A DNA stretch of 64,000 bases from Pseudomonadota bacterium (lineage in GTDB: Bacteria; Pseudomonadota; Gammaproteobacteria; Burkholderiales; Burkholderiaceae_B), in NCBI GenBank assembly GCA_023387815.1, contig JAEWHK010000063.1, positions 62,001 through 126,000 of the forward strand, written 5' to 3'. Positions within the stretch are counted from its first letter, which is position 1; each line of letters opens with the position of its first letter. The translations under genes were made by a program, and so were the position numbers. This document shows positions 8,699 to 16,663 of this stretch, one piece after another. Below the pieces are notes generated by a model. It saw nothing but the letters and a program-made list of their open reading frames with translations, was not told where the DNA came from and did no database searches.

Positions 8699-8722
8699 CC
8701 GGAACACACCCTCATGTTCCGG
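8699..8722. terminator. Hairpin between convergent SET and GNAT genes
   Basis: CCGGAACA and TGTTCCGG form a perfect 8-bp stem with an 8-base loop, 30 bases after the SET stop. There is only a weak T-rich tail on the plus strand. The loop contains the stop codon of the restored GNAT frame (8712-8714), so it sits where a shared terminator of the convergent pair would be expected. Confidence 0.5.
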
Positions 8723-9148
8723 CGTTCTTATAAATATCCTTTCTCCATATCTCCATATGGGTATCAGGATGAGCGAGTTATCGAACCCGAATTTTTTATA
8801 GAGCCATGGTGCTGTTGACGTCACCAGCGTGAAGCGGCGTACATTGGCCACAGAGGGATGGGCCATGACTTCTCTCATTAATTCATTGGATATACCCTCA
8901 CCCTGGTGCTCATCCAGGACGAAAACATCAACCAGATTTGCAAACGTGGCCTCATCTGTAATGACCCTGGCAAAGGCGATCTGTTGGTTCGAGGACTGAT
9001 CATAAACGCCGAAACACAATGAGTTATTAATCGAGACTTCCACCGTTTCTCTATTGATACCAAGCGCCCAGGTGGAACGCTCAGTCAAATAGTTGTGTAT
9101 CAAATCAATATCTAGCAAGCGCTTGTCTGTGGATATATGAATCTGCAT
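8712..9148 (-). pseudogene. GNAT family N-acetyltransferase, frameshifted near its 3' end
   Basis: From the ATG at 9148 the frame encodes a GNAT protein with FARVITDEATFANLVDVFVL, the acetyl-CoA loop around EHQGEGIS, and LYKKFGF. After FGFDNSL the expected family ending is lost and the frame runs on about 70 codons into the antisense of the SET gene. Reading one base differently within 8769-8779 restores a typical ending, HPDTHMEIWRKDIYKNAGT and a stop at 8712. The span is 437 bases, one short of 146 codons, so a single base appears to be missing. It could be a real mutation or a sequencing error. Small GNATs of this family acetylate amines; the substrate is unknown. Confidence 0.82.
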
Positions 9149-9253
9149 AAGTGACCACTACAATTTGAATTGGATGCGACGCAATCCTGATAACGGATAT
9201 GTTCCGGAAAGGGTCCGGATTCATTTCGCTCATATTGCGGCCATGAATACTAA

Positions 9254-9769
9254 CTATTTGTTCAACGACGACTCTGCCAACTGATTTTCCTTCATCGCCA
9301 CAAGGCATGCCTGTGCATCGCCAACGATAATTCGTGAGCTGCAGGCGATCATCAGGTTCAGATTCATTCCAAAGTTTTCTACCGTGTAACCCTGGGCATC
9401 AATCACACGTCCATTCTCCTGCCGCACGCCCGCCTGCGCTACCAGGGCGCGATCCTCGTCTGTATATGCCCACACGAGCTTGCCCTTTGCCACGGCATAA
9501 CCCACTTCAAATACCGTACCTGAATCCGGCTCAAGGCCCCGAAACAGATTCAGATTGGCCATGACGCAATCGGCCTGCTCAATGAGCGCAATATTGGCCT
9601 GATAAATCCATTCTGCCAGTGCCCGGCCCTGTATGTCTGCGGGAGCGTCATTGTCCAGCGGATACAGACCCTCAAAACCGTAGCGACCGCAAAGCGCCTT
9701 GAGCGATTCCCCATAACTCACTGCATCATCGCGAAACACATCAAAACCCGCAAGATACACTTTTTTCAT
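9254..9769 (-). CDS. Nucleoside 2-deoxyribosyltransferase
   Basis: A 171-residue cytosolic enzyme of nucleotide salvage that exchanges the base on a 2'-deoxyribonucleoside or hydrolyses deoxynucleoside monophosphates. The N-terminal KKVYLAGFDVF, the NLNLFRGLEPDSGTVFEVGYA block with the likely catalytic Glu88 and Asp82, and the KGKLVWAYTDED segment are characteristic. The start is at 9769 behind an AAGGATTG sequence. It is followed at 105 bases by the GNAT gene on the same strand, but a shared transcript is not certain. Confidence 0.9.
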   Translation of the reverse strand: MKKVYLAGFDVFRDDAVSYGESLKALCGRYGFEGLYPLDNDAPADIQGRALAEWIYQANIALIEQADCVMANLNLFRGLEPDSGTVFEVGYAVAKGKLVWAYTDEDRALVAQAGVRQENGRVIDAQGYTVENFGMNLNLMIACSSRIIVGDAQACLVAMKENQLAESSLNK

Positions 9770-9919
9770 TTACAATCCTTTCACCGTTACAGTCGGGCCA
9801 GGCCCCGCAAGCCACATATTACCGTTGGCAGCAGCAGTGCCGCAAACCCGCTTGCGGAATTCTCATATTTGCAGATTTTAGAGGTACACCCGACAGACAG
9901 GTTCTGTCGTCCAATCATC

Positions 9920-11470
9920 ATGCGCAATAACTTTTTCAAAGCACTGGCTGCAATTGTGCTGCTGGTGATTCTCGGCTTCTTCGCCACGACATGGTATTCG
10001 TCAACAAAAGTGGATGAGCAGGTCACGCAGCGCACCGAGCACATAAATGCCACACTTCGCGATAATGACCTACCCGCTCAGATCTCCACAGAAAAGAAAG
10101 ATGCCGGTCTGTTTTCAACACACTACATTGTGTCATTGCATATCGACTCGGGAAAGCAGTCGCACGTGCTGGATTTTGATGTCGTCGTTGAACACGGCCC
10201 CCTGCCCCTGACGCGCCTGCAACAGGGCAAACTGAAGCCCGTGCAAGCCATCAGTCACATCACGCTGATCAAGAACGAACATACTGCCGGTCTTTTCAAG
10301 CTAAGCCAGGATCAAACACCCCTTCAAATGCAGCTTCTGACCGATTTCGGAGGAAACACGAATTACAAAGGCAACCTGACGTCTCTGTCCCATAACGACG
10401 ACAAAGGCCAGCTGCATTTCGATGGAATGACATTTGAAGGAACCGTTAATGAGGCCACAACACTGGCTGAGTTCTCTGGTGTGATGCCTTTGCTACAGTT
10501 CACATTGCCCAAGGACAAAGATGGCACCGGTACTGTGCTGTTCCGGGACATGAAAATATCCTCAGTTTATGACAATCGTGATACTGCGAACCCGGTCAGC
10601 AATCAGCAGTCAAGCATGGCAGAGTTCTCACTGACCAATGATACCGTGAATGTTCAGGCACGTGACTATCAGAACAGCCTGTCGGCCGACACCAAGAACG
10701 AGCAAACGACTATCAGCTCCCAGACCAAATGGAACGCACTGCGCATCAATTCAGTCGATCTTGGTTCTCTTCAGTATGGACTGAGTGCCGAAAAACTGAA
10801 TCCTGCGGCAACCAAGCAGTTTTTTGACGCTTCCTGGCAGGTGCTGCTCGGAAACATCGGACTGGGAGATCGGGATTCAGAACATATGGCATCACTCTCC
10901 ATGGCCACCGCATTGAGCCAGATGTTCTCTGGTCATCCGGACATAACGGTGGGTCCGATACTGTGGACACTCCCGGAAGGTGCCGCAAAAGCCAGCGTCA
11001 AGCTTGGACTGAATAATCCCCTGCCCCTCCTGTCGAAGTACCTTGATAGTAAAGTCGATCTGCTAGTGCGTACGCTGCGCTCCGTCAACATCGAATTTGA
11101 TGCTGACCAGGCCATGCCGACAGAAGCTGCCAGACATCTTGCTAAGCTTGCTTCAGGATCGGCCACTGGAGACAAGGATTTGTCGGCTGACGAAACCGCT
11201 AAGAAAATGACCAGAATCATCAATATTCTGGTCGATAACAAACTGTTGGCTCAGAAGGATGGTCACATTGCTCTGACAGCCAATGTCAGTGGCGAGAAGT
11301 CACTTCTGGATGCAAAGCAGGTCGAGATGAACGGGGAATCGTTCGAGATCGACAAATTTGTTCAGACGCTACAGGAGCGTGCCGCCGCGGCAGAGCAACA
11401 GATCGGAGAATTATCGGACCCGGAGCCAGAACTGGAAGACGGATCGCGAGATCAGCCAGAGGCAAACTAG
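9920..11470 (+). CDS. YdgA family (DUF945) membrane-anchored protein
   Basis: A 516-residue protein with one N-terminal membrane helix (about residues 5-24, FFKALAAIVLLVILGFFATTW) followed by a large presumably periplasmic region. Length, anchor and the LxxGP/LPLTRL and FTLPKDKDGTGTV-type beta-rich segments fit the YdgA/DUF945 family, which has no established biochemical role. A closing coiled, acidic tail (EERAAAAEQQIGELSDPEPELEDG or similar composition) is present at the C-terminus. The ATG at 9920 is chosen because it begins directly with the charged MRNN before the helix; an earlier in-frame start at 9869 adds 17 unlikely residues. It stands alone. Confidence 0.75.
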   Translation: MRNNFFKALAAIVLLVILGFFATTWYSSTKVDEQVTQRTEHINATLRDNDLPAQISTEKKDAGLFSTHYIVSLHIDSGKQSHVLDFDVVVEHGPLPLTRLQQGKLKPVQAISHITLIKNEHTAGLFKLSQDQTPLQMQLLTDFGGNTNYKGNLTSLSHNDDKGQLHFDGMTFEGTVNEATTLAEFSGVMPLLQFTLPKDKDGTGTVLFRDMKISSVYDNRDTANPVSNQQSSMAEFSLTNDTVNVQARDYQNSLSADTKNEQTTISSQTKWNALRINSVDLGSLQYGLSAEKLNPAATKQFFDASWQVLLGNIGLGDRDSEHMASLSMATALSQMFSGHPDITVGPILWTLPEGAAKASVKLGLNNPLPLLSKYLDSKVDLLVRTLRSVNIEFDADQAMPTEAARHLAKLASGSATGDKDLSADETAKKMTRIINILVDNKLLAQKDGHIALTANVSGEKSLLDAKQVEMNGESFEIDKFVQTLQERAAAAEQQIGELSDPEPELEDGSRDQPEAN

Positions 11471-11599
11471 CCGTCTCGTTTGATTTACAGGAACGCTTTG
11501 CGAGGGCGCCTGGCGAAGGCGCTCTGCGAACGCTGTGTTAGCTCAGCACAGACACGTTGCAGACTCGGTGCGAAATCGAATCCGTAATTTCGATACATT

Positions 11600-11613
11600 A
11601 TTTCAATTGAAAT
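11600..11613. promoter_or_regulatory. 14-bp perfect palindrome upstream of the YegP-like gene
   Basis: ATTTCAATTGAAAT reads the same on both strands and lies about 110 bases before the start at 11722, in an AT-rich stretch. A related half, TGAAATTGAA, follows at 11618. This is a plausible operator or promoter element; the rest of the 11471-11721 gap shows only a GC-rich hairpin (about 11503-11526) and no gene. Confidence 0.35.
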
Positions 11614-11721
11614 TGCCTGAAATTGAAGTATGCTTTTGCCAGAAATGGATTTTTTCGCACAGCACCTGATGCTGTTTCTTTCATGCAGTATTCCTTTTCA
11701 CACGCAAAGGGGTTCTTCGTC

Positions 11722-12057
11722 ATGTCTGCTTCATTCGATCTTAAAAAGTCCGCTGATGGCCAGTTCTATTTTGTGCTGCACGCGGCAGATGGCGCAACGT
11801 TACTCAGAAGTGAAACCTACACAACGCTTGCGTCTGCACGCAACGGTATTGAGTCAGTACGTAAAAATGCCGGGACCGAGACACGCTACGCCTTTGAAAA
11901 ATCCGCCAACGGCAAATCCTATTTCAATCTGAAAGCAGCCAACGGACAAGTCATCGGGACCAGCCCTCTGTTTGCCGATCCTAATGCGGCGCAACACGCC
12001 GCGGACACCGTGCGTCACCATGCGTCTGCGGCGCAGGAGAAAACCGTATCTGGCTGA
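11722..12057 (+). CDS. YegP family (DUF1508) protein with two tandem repeats
   Basis: A 111-residue protein made of two DUF1508 repeats: FDLKKSADGQFYFVLHAADG (about 5-24) and YAFEKSANGKSYFNLKAANG (about 55-74), each followed by a segment ending in an alternating Ala/His helix. Repeats of this type form a small beta-rich fold of unknown function, often expressed in stress or stationary phase. The ATG at 11722 follows AAAGGGG; a longer frame starting at 11623 adds a non-homologous leader. No operon partner. Confidence 0.85.
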   Translation: MSASFDLKKSADGQFYFVLHAADGATLLRSETYTTLASARNGIESVRKNAGTETRYAFEKSANGKSYFNLKAANGQVIGTSPLFADPNAAQHAADTVRHHASAAQEKTVSG

Positions 12058-12230
12058 TGTCGAATCAATCACACCTCTATTCGATTGAATTCCGCTAAAC
12101 ATCAGCCCGATACTGTCTCCGCAAATACGCGATTGAACCCTTGTGGCTTTCAATGAGACGCGGACAAAATAGTCGTGGACCAATGAGAGGCGAACAGGAT
12201 AACCATTCCTCACTCCATTGCCCCGCCTTC

Positions 12231-13769
12231 TCAATCCGCTGCGTGCCTCCACGCCGCCAGGCACTCCCATAAATAGGGATTGTCACAACTGCTCACGGAC
12301 AGTCGCAGGTAGGTACTGACGCGTTGATCGGGATAGAACAGCGAACCAGGCGTCGCCGGAATCTGGTGCTGATTCAGTTGTCGCGCCAGAGGTTCGCTGT
12401 CGCGTTGCGTATCAAACCAGATAAACAGGCCGGCCGCAGGCGGTTGCGATATCGCGTAACCGAGAGCGGCCAGCTTTTCCAGGACCTGCGTGCGGGCCTG
12501 ATTGATGCGTTGACGCAGGCGCTCGATATACGAGCGGAAATGCCCGCCATGAATAATTTCATGAATAATGCGCTCGTTCAGGCTGGAAGTCGACAATCCC
12601 GACAGCAGTTTCAATGTGGAGATGTCACTCAGAACGGCAGCCGGTCCCGCAATATATCCCACGCGCATGGCGGCGCCCAGGGTTTTGGAGTAATTGCCCA
12701 GAAGAAAGGTGCGCTCGCACTGATCGAGTGTCGCAATCCGCAAGGGTTTGCCTGTGCCCAGTTCACTGTAAGTGTCATCCTCTACAATCCACATCCTGTA
12801 TTGCTGCGCAATCCGCAAGACATCATGCGCGACGTTGGCACTCAGGGTGAAGCCTGTCGGGTTGTGAACCGTACTATTGCAGATGAAAAGCACGGGCTGA
12901 TGTTTCTGGCAAAGCGTTTCCAGCAGAGCCGTATCGGGTCCCTGCGGCGTGCGAGGCACGGTAAGAATATTTACACCCATCATGCGCAGATAGGCAAACA
13001 CCACAAACCAGCAGGGCTCTTCCACCACCACATAATCGCCCGGTTTCACAAACTGACGCACCAGCAGATCCACGGAATGGGTCACACCCGTGGTCAACAG
13101 CACTTCACCCGCAGGCCGCAAGTGCAGATCCTGTGCCGAGAGTTGCGCCATAATGGTCTCGCGCAGCGGGGCGAAGCCCAGTGGCTCACCATACATCAGT
13201 GCCGATGGCTGCATTTTGCGCGTTACCTTGCGTATGGACCGCGCCACCATCTCACTGTCCAGCCATTCCTGTTTCAGTCCGATATTGTTGTTCTGCGAAA
13301 ACAGGCGATTCAGAATCCATGGCACATCCATCTTGTCCTGCGGTAATGCAGTTGCAATATCACCACTTCTGATGCGTCGCGCGGGTTGTCTTTTATGCTG
13401 AACGAAATAGCCCGAACGTGCGTTGGCCGTAATGTGATTGGTCGCCACAAGCCGATCGTAAGCCTCAACAATCGTATAGCGACTGACATTGAGTTCCTGG
13501 GCCAGCAGCCTGACTGACGGCAGACGACTGCCTTGCCGGAACACGTTCTGTTCAATACAACTGACAAAGCGGTCGACAATCTGATCGACCAGCGTCTGTG
13601 AGCCGGACCTGACTGGCCGCCAGTGCGCCAGCAGCGGTGCCGGCTGAGTCACTTCTTTCCCGGACACAGCGTTGGCATCGTCCGCAGGCAATGCGCTGCC
13701 AGCGGCCGGCACAGCTGTCGCTGCAGGACGTGAAGTATCGGAAGACAAGGGCTGGGGCTGGGCATTCAT
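12231..13769 (-). CDS. MocR-type transcriptional regulator (GntR helix-turn-helix fused to aminotransferase)
   Basis: A 512-residue regulator. After a low-complexity Ala/Pro leader of about 50 residues comes a GntR winged helix (about 60-130, SRLPSVRLLAQELNVSRYTIVEAYDRL) and then a fold-type I aminotransferase domain with the pyridoxal-phosphate lysine in NYSKTLGAAMRVGYIAG. MocR proteins sense pyridoxal phosphate or an amino compound and usually control an adjacent divergent gene. Here that is the LysE-type exporter, starting 144 bases away, so export of an amino acid or amine is the likely regulated function. Confidence 0.92.
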   Translation of the reverse strand: MNAQPQPLSSDTSRPAATAVPAAGSALPADDANAVSGKEVTQPAPLLAHWRPVRSGSQTLVDQIVDRFVSCIEQNVFRQGSRLPSVRLLAQELNVSRYTIVEAYDRLVATNHITANARSGYFVQHKRQPARRIRSGDIATALPQDKMDVPWILNRLFSQNNNIGLKQEWLDSEMVARSIRKVTRKMQPSALMYGEPLGFAPLRETIMAQLSAQDLHLRPAGEVLLTTGVTHSVDLLVRQFVKPGDYVVVEEPCWFVVFAYLRMMGVNILTVPRTPQGPDTALLETLCQKHQPVLFICNSTVHNPTGFTLSANVAHDVLRIAQQYRMWIVEDDTYSELGTGKPLRIATLDQCERTFLLGNYSKTLGAAMRVGYIAGPAAVLSDISTLKLLSGLSTSSLNERIIHEIIHGGHFRSYIERLRQRINQARTQVLEKLAALGYAISQPPAAGLFIWFDTQRDSEPLARQLNQHQIPATPGSLFYPDQRVSTYLRLSVSSCDNPYLWECLAAWRHAAD

Positions 13770-13791
13770 GGATCTGTTCCGGTAAAAGTAG

Positions 13792-13837
13792 CAGTACAGG
13801 ACGGAAAAAACAGTCGATTTCTGTACCGGTACTGTAC
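13792..13837. promoter_or_regulatory. Putative MocR operator in the divergent promoter region
   Basis: Three half-sites are seen: CAGTAC at 13792-13797, and two direct copies of CTGTAC at 13821-13826 and 13832-13837, the last two spaced by 11 bases (about one helical turn). CAGTAC is close to the inverse form (GTACTG). A TATAGT hexamer at 13851-13856 may be the -10 element of the exporter gene. Direct repeats one turn apart are usual for MocR regulators. Confidence 0.55.
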
Positions 13838-13913
13838 AGGTATCTTGGCATATAGTGTCTTCTCATGCAACACCTGATTCGGAACCCGCCGAATCAGCGG
13901 CCAGGAAAACATC

Positions 13914-14525
13914 ATGACCTATCCCATGTTTATGGCATTTGCCATTTTTATCGCTGTGTCCTCGGTAACACCCGGACCGAACAATCTGATGCTGCTGTCT
14001 TCGTCCATGAACTTCGGTGTGCGCAGAACCATTCCCCATTGCCTGGGCATCAGTGCCGGCATGGGGCTGATGATCGTACTGATGTCATTCGGATTGCATT
14101 GGGTTATGCAGCATGCCGGCTGGGTCATTGATGTTCTGAAAATTGTGTCGCTGGCCTACCTGCTCTGGCTCTCCTGGAAAATCGCAACCATCCGGCCTGC
14201 GCCCATTACCCTGCAGGACGAAGCCTCACCATTTGGTTTCTGGAATGCCGTACTTTTTCAATGGATCAATCCCAAGGCGCTGGTCATGGTGATCAGCATG
14301 TTCAGCATCTATATTCCCGAGAATCTTGCGCAGACGACCCTGCTGCAGATTGCGGCAATTGCAATTGTCATCAATCTGGCTTGTATCAGTGTCTGGATGC
14401 TGGGGGGGTCTTTCATGCGCAGGCTACTTACCACACCCATAGCCCAGCGCAGCTTCAATATCGTGATGGCCTTGCTGCTCGTTGCATCGATAATACCCAT
14501 GCTGTCCGGCGAAATGGGGGTTTAA
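13914..14525 (+). CDS. LysE family amino acid exporter
   Basis: A 203-residue inner-membrane protein with about six hydrophobic segments. The N-terminal VSSVTPGPNNLMLLSSSMNFG is the signature of the LysE/RhtB group, which exports amino acids or their derivatives using the proton gradient. The FQWINPKALVMVISMFSIY segment around residue 115 is also family-typical. It starts after AGGAAAAC and is divergent from the MocR regulator, which probably controls it. The exported substrate is not identifiable. Confidence 0.92.
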   Translation: MTYPMFMAFAIFIAVSSVTPGPNNLMLLSSSMNFGVRRTIPHCLGISAGMGLMIVLMSFGLHWVMQHAGWVIDVLKIVSLAYLLWLSWKIATIRPAPITLQDEASPFGFWNAVLFQWINPKALVMVISMFSIYIPENLAQTTLLQIAAIAIVINLACISVWMLGGSFMRRLLTTPIAQRSFNIVMALLLVASIIPMLSGEMGV

Positions 14526-14550
14526 AGACCTGGGCAATATCGAGGGCAAC

Positions 14551-14590
14551 ATCAAGTACGATCAGGGACGATCAGGGACGATCAAGGATC
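14551..14590. repeat. 10-bp tandem repeat between exporter and deacetylase genes
   Basis: Four units with an exact 10-base period: ATCAAGTACG, ATCAGGGACG, ATCAGGGACG and ATCAAGGATC. The array lies in the 87-base gap between the stop of the LysE-type gene and the stop of the convergent deacetylase gene. It shows no hairpin or T-run, so it is not an intrinsic terminator. Confidence 0.7.
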
Positions 14591-14612
14591 GCAATAATAG
14601 ACCAGAGGATTA

Positions 14613-15446
14613 TCAGGGGCGCAATATCTCGGGTGTCAGCGCCACGCAGCTCAGATTTCGCTTTCTGATCTCCTGCAGCAAGGCGGGCAGCACTTTGGGT
14701 GTGATGGCCGGATAGTCATGCAACAGTACGATGGCGCCCGGCTCAAGCTGCCGCAGCACTTTGGCAAGAAGGCGTTGCGGGTCGGAGGCCACCGTATCGA
14801 ACGAGCGCACCGTCCAGCCAACGCAAGGCAGTCTGCTGGCCTGAACCGCAGCGGCAATGCCGGGATTGACCACACCGAAAGGCGGACGGTACATCTGTGG
14901 CGTCAGGCCGGTTATTTCATGTATGGTCTGGTTGCAGCGCTGCAGGTCTGCCAGTATTGTTGAGCGCGCTTTGACTGGCAGAGTATGTGCGTGGCTGTAA
15001 CTGTGATTGCCTATGGCATGCCCTTCCTGCACGATCTGTCTAAGCAGATCCGGCCGGGCTTGCGCGTGCGCTCCCACAATGAAAAAGGTAGCCTTGACCT
15101 GGTGTTCCCTGAGCAGCGCGAGCACCTGCGCCGTTCCCTCGGTAGGGCTGTCATCAAAGGTCAGGGCGATCTGCCCTCCTGAAGGTGCCGAAACGCTCCC
15201 CGCAGCCGCCAGACTGCTTTCGTCTGTCGCCCCCTCTTGCGGCGCGATGCGCCTGAGCGTATCCACGTACAGGTTCATCCCCATGTTCATGCTGGCCAGT
15301 CCGAGCGTCGCGACGTAGACGATCAGCACAACAAAGGCGGCAACAGGCCATTGCAGAACAAGGCCGATACAGAGCAGAAGAACCAGGCAGTGAGCCGTCA
15401 GCGTATAACGGCGAAACCACGAAATCACGTTAGCGTAACCAGGCAA
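14613..15446 (-). CDS. Polysaccharide deacetylase (NodB-like), membrane-anchored
   Basis: A 277-residue protein with two N-terminal membrane helices (about 17-31 and 34-52) and a periplasmic NodB domain. Catalytic motifs are in order: TFDDSP (catalytic base and metal Asp, 98-99), HSYSH with metal His148 and His152, RPPFG (187-191), and LLHD near residue 245. The family removes N-acetyl or O-acetyl groups from cell-wall or exopolysaccharide sugars. No polysaccharide genes are nearby, so the substrate is open; peptidoglycan or chitin-oligomer deacetylation are both possible. Confidence 0.9.
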   Translation of the reverse strand: MPGYANVISWFRRYTLTAHCLVLLLCIGLVLQWPVAAFVVLIVYVATLGLASMNMGMNLYVDTLRRIAPQEGATDESSLAAAGSVSAPSGGQIALTFDDSPTEGTAQVLALLREHQVKATFFIVGAHAQARPDLLRQIVQEGHAIGNHSYSHAHTLPVKARSTILADLQRCNQTIHEITGLTPQMYRPPFGVVNPGIAAAVQASRLPCVGWTVRSFDTVASDPQRLLAKVLRQLEPGAIVLLHDYPAITPKVLPALLQEIRKRNLSCVALTPEILRP

Positions 15447-15502
15447 GGGACAATGGGCTCACTACAATAGCCAGTCACTCGTCTGCCGTCAAGCGATATA
15501 GG

Positions 15503-16660
15503 TCAGTATTGAGCCATTCTTGCTTCGGACAGTTGCCAGATTTGCTGAAGCCGATCTGCGGCGCTGCGCTCACGATTGAGCATGGCATTCAGAAAATGCA
15601 CCCGCTTAAGATAGAAGTGAACATCGCATTCCCAGGTCATTCCCATAGCGCCGTGCACCTGCAGGGCGTTTCTGACCGCAGTATCGGCCGCCTGCTGCGT
15701 CACTGTCTCAGCCAGCACCAGGCTCAGAGCAGAATCCTCCCCTTCGACTGCAGCCGCCTCTGCAATCAGCAAGCGCGCATTGTCCAGGTTCATCCAATCC
15801 TGTGCCAGGCGGTGTTTAATCCCCTGAAAGCCTCCAACAGAACGCCCGAACTGCTGTCTCTCCTGAACGTAAGCCGTGGCTAGTTGCAGCGCACGCGCGG
15901 CCCCACCCAGCAGCTCGGCAGCAATCAGCAATCGACCCCGCGATTCGTAGCCGTTCCACTCTTCCGGACTGCAAGCCAGTACAGTTTTCTCCTGGTTCGT
16001 CTGATCGACCAGCCATGCGCTGTCTATCATCGGATCAATACCATCACCGGGCATCACGCCCGTTCCGGTATGCCATTGCGCCCGCAACTTGCCTTCTGAA
16101 TAGCTCAGTTGCAGCAAGGGAGCACCTTTCAGGCAATAGGGCACAATGTTGTGTCCGAGCGAAGATTCAAGCGCAAATCCCGCCAATTGTCCCTCGAGTA
16201 GCAGGGTCTGCACGCGCTGTGTGACTTCCGCATTCGCATCTGCCTGATTCAGAAATGCAACGGTATTTATCCAGTAGCCAAGTGGCAGCGGAAGCAAGGC
16301 CATGCCGGCCAGCTCCATGACACGGGTCGCTTGGGTCATGGAGAGGCCAATGCCATCCTGCGACTCGGGAACCAGCAACAGTGGCCAGCCCTGTTCACAG
16401 AGTTGAGTCCACAATTGCGAATAAACCTCTCGATCAGCCGGCGCAATGGCACTGCCGGTAGGCAAGTTGACCGGAACGGCAGCAGAATCGTCTCCAGCCG
16501 GATCTGCTGTCGGATCAGCAGTCTCAAACACGGCAGCCCGGCTTTTCCCTGCGCCCTTTGGAGGCACACGCGCAGCCTTTCGTAACGCGGCCAACGAACA
16601 TTGTTCCTCGAGAAACCGCTGGAAAGGATCCAGCAACAGATCATCTTCGGTATCTTGCAT
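15503..16660 (-). CDS. Acyl-CoA dehydrogenase, small-subunit type
   Basis: A 385-residue FAD enzyme of the acyl-CoA dehydrogenase fold with a poorly conserved N-terminal half and a recognisable C-terminal helical domain (YVQERQQFGRSVGGFQGIKHRLAQ, VHGAMGMTWECDVHFYLKR). It follows a second dehydrogenase gene by 3 bases. Adjacent unequal pairs like this, as in the pimeloyl-CoA dehydrogenase (PimC/PimD) and actinobacterial FadE pairs, form mixed tetramers in which one chain carries the catalytic base. I infer that arrangement here. Last gene of the operon that begins with the crotonase at 21815. Confidence 0.88.
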   Translation of the reverse strand: MQDTEDDLLLDPFQRFLEEQCSLAALRKAARVPPKGAGKSRAAVFETADPTADPAGDDSAAVPVNLPTGSAIAPADREVYSQLWTQLCEQGWPLLLVPESQDGIGLSMTQATRVMELAGMALLPLPLGYWINTVAFLNQADANAEVTQRVQTLLLEGQLAGFALESSLGHNIVPYCLKGAPLLQLSYSEGKLRAQWHTGTGVMPGDGIDPMIDSAWLVDQTNQEKTVLACSPEEWNGYESRGRLLIAAELLGGAARALQLATAYVQERQQFGRSVGGFQGIKHRLAQDWMNLDNARLLIAEAAAVEGEDSALSLVLAETVTQQAADTAVRNALQVHGAMGMTWECDVHFYLKRVHFLNAMLNRERSAADRLQQIWQLSEARMAQY

Positions 16661-16663
16661 CTC

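Noticed and set aside
12324..13346. Plus-strand open frame of 340 codons
   Set aside because: Opposite the MocR regulator, which has both domains intact. Arg/His/Gln-rich product fits an antisense artefact.
14551..14590. CRISPR array
   Set aside because: Units are contiguous 10-mers without spacers.
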